DNA of 23,414 bases from contig NZ_DASYHS010000147.1 in NCBI RefSeq assembly GCF_035998295.1, positions 1 through 23,414 of the forward strand, given 5' to 3'. The notes beneath the pieces were generated by a model. That model had not been told where the DNA came from. It did not search any database and worked only from the letters and a program-made list of their open reading frames with translations. The first letter of the stretch is position 1. Every line of letters begins with the position of its first letter. The position numbers were made by a program, and so were the translations under genes. Below, piece after piece: positions 21,619 to 23,414 of the stretch. The DNA comes from DASYHS01 sp035998295. GTDB taxonomy: Bacteria; Pseudomonadota; Alphaproteobacteria; Azospirillales; Azospirillaceae.

Positions 21619-22371
21619 ATGTGCAGCCTCGTCATCCTCCGCCGCCCCGGGGCCGACTACCCCGTCCTCGTCGCCGCCAACCGCGACGAGATGGCCGGCC
21701 GGCCCTGGCGCCCGCCCGCCCGCCACTGGGAGGACCGGCCCGAGGTCGTCGGCGGTTTCGACGACCTGGCCGGCGGGAGCTGGCTCGCCGTCAATGACCA
21801 CGGCGTCCTCGCCGCCGTCCTCAACCGGGAAGGCACGCTCGGCCCGGCCGAGGGCAAGCGCTCGCGGGGCGAGCTGGTGCTGGACGCGCTCGACCACCCG
21901 GACGCGCTGCTGGCGGCCGACGCGCTGACCGGGCTCGACCCCGACGCCTACCGCCCGTTCAACCTCGTCGTCGCCGACAACCGCGACGCCTATTTCGCCA
22001 GCAGCCGAGGCGACGGGATCATGCGCGTGCGCCCGATCCCCGAGGGGCTGTCCATGGTGACCGCCGCCGACCCGAACGACCATTCCAGCGCGCGCATCCG
22101 CCGCTTCCGGCCGCTGTTCGCCGCCGCCGCGGCGCCGGACCCCGCGGCCGGCGACTGGGCCGGGTGGGAGCGGCTGCTCGCCAGCCGGGATCACGAGCCC
22201 GGCGCCGACCGTCGCGACGCCATGTGCGTCGCGACGCCGACCGGGTTCGGCACGACCTCGTCGGCGCTGGTGGCGCTTCCGGCGATCGACCGGCCCGACC
22301 TGCCGCCGGTCTGGCGCTTCGCCGCGGGGCCGCCCGGCACCGTGCCCTGGACCGACGTCAGTCTCGGCTGA
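21619..22371 (+). CDS. NRDE (TANGO2-like) family protein
   Basis: A 250-residue protein with the diagnostic N-terminus MCSLVILRRPGADYPVLVAA followed by NRDEMAGRPWRPP; the Asn-Arg-Asp-Glu quartet names the family, and GGSWLAVNDHGVLAAVLNRE is the second conserved segment. A cysteine immediately after Met1 suggests an N-terminal-nucleophile-type fold (Ntn). The eukaryotic homologue TANGO2 is linked to haem or lipid handling; bacterial roles are unclear. ATG 21619 is chosen because the Cys-initiated motif begins there; the ribosome site (AGGGG) is rather distant. It lies between purB and purC on the same strand and has no evident purine role. Confidence 0.85.
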   Translation: MCSLVILRRPGADYPVLVAANRDEMAGRPWRPPARHWEDRPEVVGGFDDLAGGSWLAVNDHGVLAAVLNREGTLGPAEGKRSRGELVLDALDHPDALLAADALTGLDPDAYRPFNLVVADNRDAYFASSRGDGIMRVRPIPEGLSMVTAADPNDHSSARIRRFRPLFAAAAAPDPAAGDWAGWERLLASRDHEPGADRRDAMCVATPTGFGTTSSALVALPAIDRPDLPPVWRFAAGPPGTVPWTDVSLG

Positions 22372-22399
22372 GCCGGGGGGCCGGCGGCCCGAAGGTGCA

Positions 22400-22428
22400 T
22401 TGTGCTGCGGGCTCCGGCTTGCTATATG
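22400..22428 (+). promoter_or_regulatory. Candidate sigma-70-type promoter for purC
   Basis: TTGTGC (22400-22405) and TATATG (22423-22428) are separated by exactly 17 bases in an otherwise GC-rich gap. The predicted start near 22435 leaves about 55 bases of leader before purC. A purine repressor site or riboswitch was not recognised in the leader. Confidence 0.55.
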
Positions 22429-22490
22429 AGCAGCAATATTACCGGGATCGACACGTACAATCGCGGTCCCTGCCACTTCGGAAGACCACC

Positions 22491-23255
22491 ATGACAAGAC
22501 GCAGGCGGATCTACGAGGGCAAGGCGAAGGTCCTGTTCGAAGGTCCGGAGCCGGGCACCCTCGTCCAGTATTTCAAGGACGATGCGACCGCCTTCAACAA
22601 CCAGAAGAAAGGCACGATCACCGGAAAGGGGGTCCTCAACAACCGGATCTCCGAATACCTGATGATCAAGCTGGGAGAGATCGGGGTCCCCACGCATTTC
22701 GTGCGCCGCCTGAACATGCGCGAGCAGCTGATCCGCGAGGTGGAGATCATCCCGATCGAGGTGGTCATCCGCAACGTCGCCGCCGGCTCGCTGTCGAAGC
22801 GATTCGGCATCCCGGAGGGCACGCTGCTGCCCCGCTCCATCGTCGAGTACTACTACAAGTCCGACGAGCTCGGCGACCCGATGGTCTCGGAGGAGCACAT
22901 CACCGCCTTCGGCTGGGCGGCCCCCCAGGACATCGACGACATGATGGCGCTGTCGCTGCGCGTCAACGACTACCTGTCGGGACTGTTCCTCGGCATCGGC
23001 CTGCGCCTCGTCGACTTCAAGGTCGAGTTCGGCCGCCTGTGGGAGAACGAGGAGATGCGGATCGTCCTGGCGGACGAGATCAGCCCGGACAACTGCCGCC
23101 TATGGGACGTCAAGACGAACGAGAAGCTCGACAAGGACCGGTTCCGCCAGGACCTGGGCAAGGTCGAGGAAGCCTACCAGGAAGTCGCCCGCCGCCTCGG
23201 CATCCTGCCGGAGGGCGGAACGGGGGACTTCAACACGCCGAAGCTGATGCAGTAG
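22491..23255 (+). CDS. purC: SAICAR synthetase
   Basis: A 254-residue enzyme that joins CAIR with aspartate using ATP to give SAICAR, the substrate of purB. Typical segments are RRRIYEGKAKVLFEG (nucleotide-binding strand-loop), YFKDDATAFNNQKKGTITGK, IPIEVVIRNVAAGSLSKRFG, LVDFKVEFGRL and VLADEISPDNCRLWD. The ATG at 22491 is preceded by CGGAAGA at a usual distance. A promoter-like pair lies upstream, and the gene is followed nine bases later by purS, so they form an operon that likely continues with purQ and purL outside the window. Confidence 0.96.
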   Translation: MTRRRRIYEGKAKVLFEGPEPGTLVQYFKDDATAFNNQKKGTITGKGVLNNRISEYLMIKLGEIGVPTHFVRRLNMREQLIREVEIIPIEVVIRNVAAGSLSKRFGIPEGTLLPRSIVEYYYKSDELGDPMVSEEHITAFGWAAPQDIDDMMALSLRVNDYLSGLFLGIGLRLVDFKVEFGRLWENEEMRIVLADEISPDNCRLWDVKTNEKLDKDRFRQDLGKVEEAYQEVARRLGILPEGGTGDFNTPKLMQ

Positions 23256-23263
23256 TGAGTCCG

Positions 23264-23414
23264 ATGAAGGCCAAGGTTCACGTCACCCTCAAGAAGGGCG
23301 TGCTCGATCCCCAGGGCAAGGCGATCGGCCACGCCCTCCACGCCCTCGGCTTCCCCGGCGTCGGCGACGTCCGCCAGGGCAAGTACATCGAGCTGGAGCT
23401 GAGCGAGACCGACC
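23264..23414 (+). CDS. purS: Phosphoribosylformylglycinamidine synthase subunit PurS, cut by window edge
   Basis: The frame from ATG 23264 is open to the window end (50 codons): MKAKVHVTLKKGVLDPQGKA, IGHALHALGFPGVGDVRQGK, YIELELSETD. This matches PurS, the small dimer-forming subunit that bridges PurL and PurQ in the multi-subunit FGAM synthase. The usual length is about 80 residues, so roughly 60% is visible. The start lies eight bases after the purC stop, with only a weak ribosome site, in keeping with coupled expression. Confidence 0.93.
   Translation, partial: MKAKVHVTLKKGVLDPQGKAIGHALHALGFPGVGDVRQGKYIELELSETD

Overview
The window is GC-rich (roughly 70% by eye) bacterial chromosome. GTG starts, strong GC bias at third codon positions and several lineage-typical families (alphaproteobacterial CheZ, homospermidine synthase, ATP synthase zeta inhibitor beside purC/purS, a degenerate copy of an interspersed repeat known from Rhizobiales-type genomes) point to an alphaproteobacterium, plausibly Rhodospirillales-like. 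The genus cannot be fixed from sequence alone. No rRNA, tRNA, CRISPR array, insertion sequence or prophage was seen. The region looks like ordinary chromosome, densely packed with short operons.

Layout. 1-3091: a cheZ-type phosphatase gene (cut by the left edge, minus strand) divergent from a GAF-PAS-GGDEF-EAL cyclic-di-GMP enzyme. 3171-3773: a TetR regulator, followed by a compound palindromic repeat. 3891-5216: a pentapeptide-repeat protein built from two similar halves (minus). 5486-6085: a HupE/UreJ-type metal permease (minus). 6380-9320: a polyamine unit, ornithine decarboxylase then homospermidine synthase, preceded by a structured leader with a 10-codon upstream ORF and an intrinsic-terminator-like hairpin. 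9418-11011: sfsA and map. 11054-13743 (minus): a PLP-dependent group II decarboxylase whose stop codon overlaps the start of an MFS transporter gene. 14066-15278: radC and a VOC protein. 15293-17191: a LysR regulator divergent from yjgH and a SnoaL-like gene. 17252-17443: CsbD (minus). 17592-18897: a His-rich small protein overlapping a tyrosinase gene. 18929-19774: pirin (minus). 19889-end: purB, zeta inhibitor (minus), NRDE protein, purC and purS (cut by the right edge).

How the genes work together. Two places stand out. The decarboxylase/homospermidine synthase pair makes putrescine and then homospermidine, and its leader has the parts needed for translation-coupled attenuation. The small protein ahead of the tyrosinase shares layout with the Streptomyces MelC1 copper 'caddie' proteins but has no visible export signal, suggesting a cytoplasmic copper-loading pair. 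The purine genes at the right form a cluster interrupted by two short housekeeping genes. The left edge joins chemotaxis phosphatase and cyclic-di-GMP turnover around one intergenic region.
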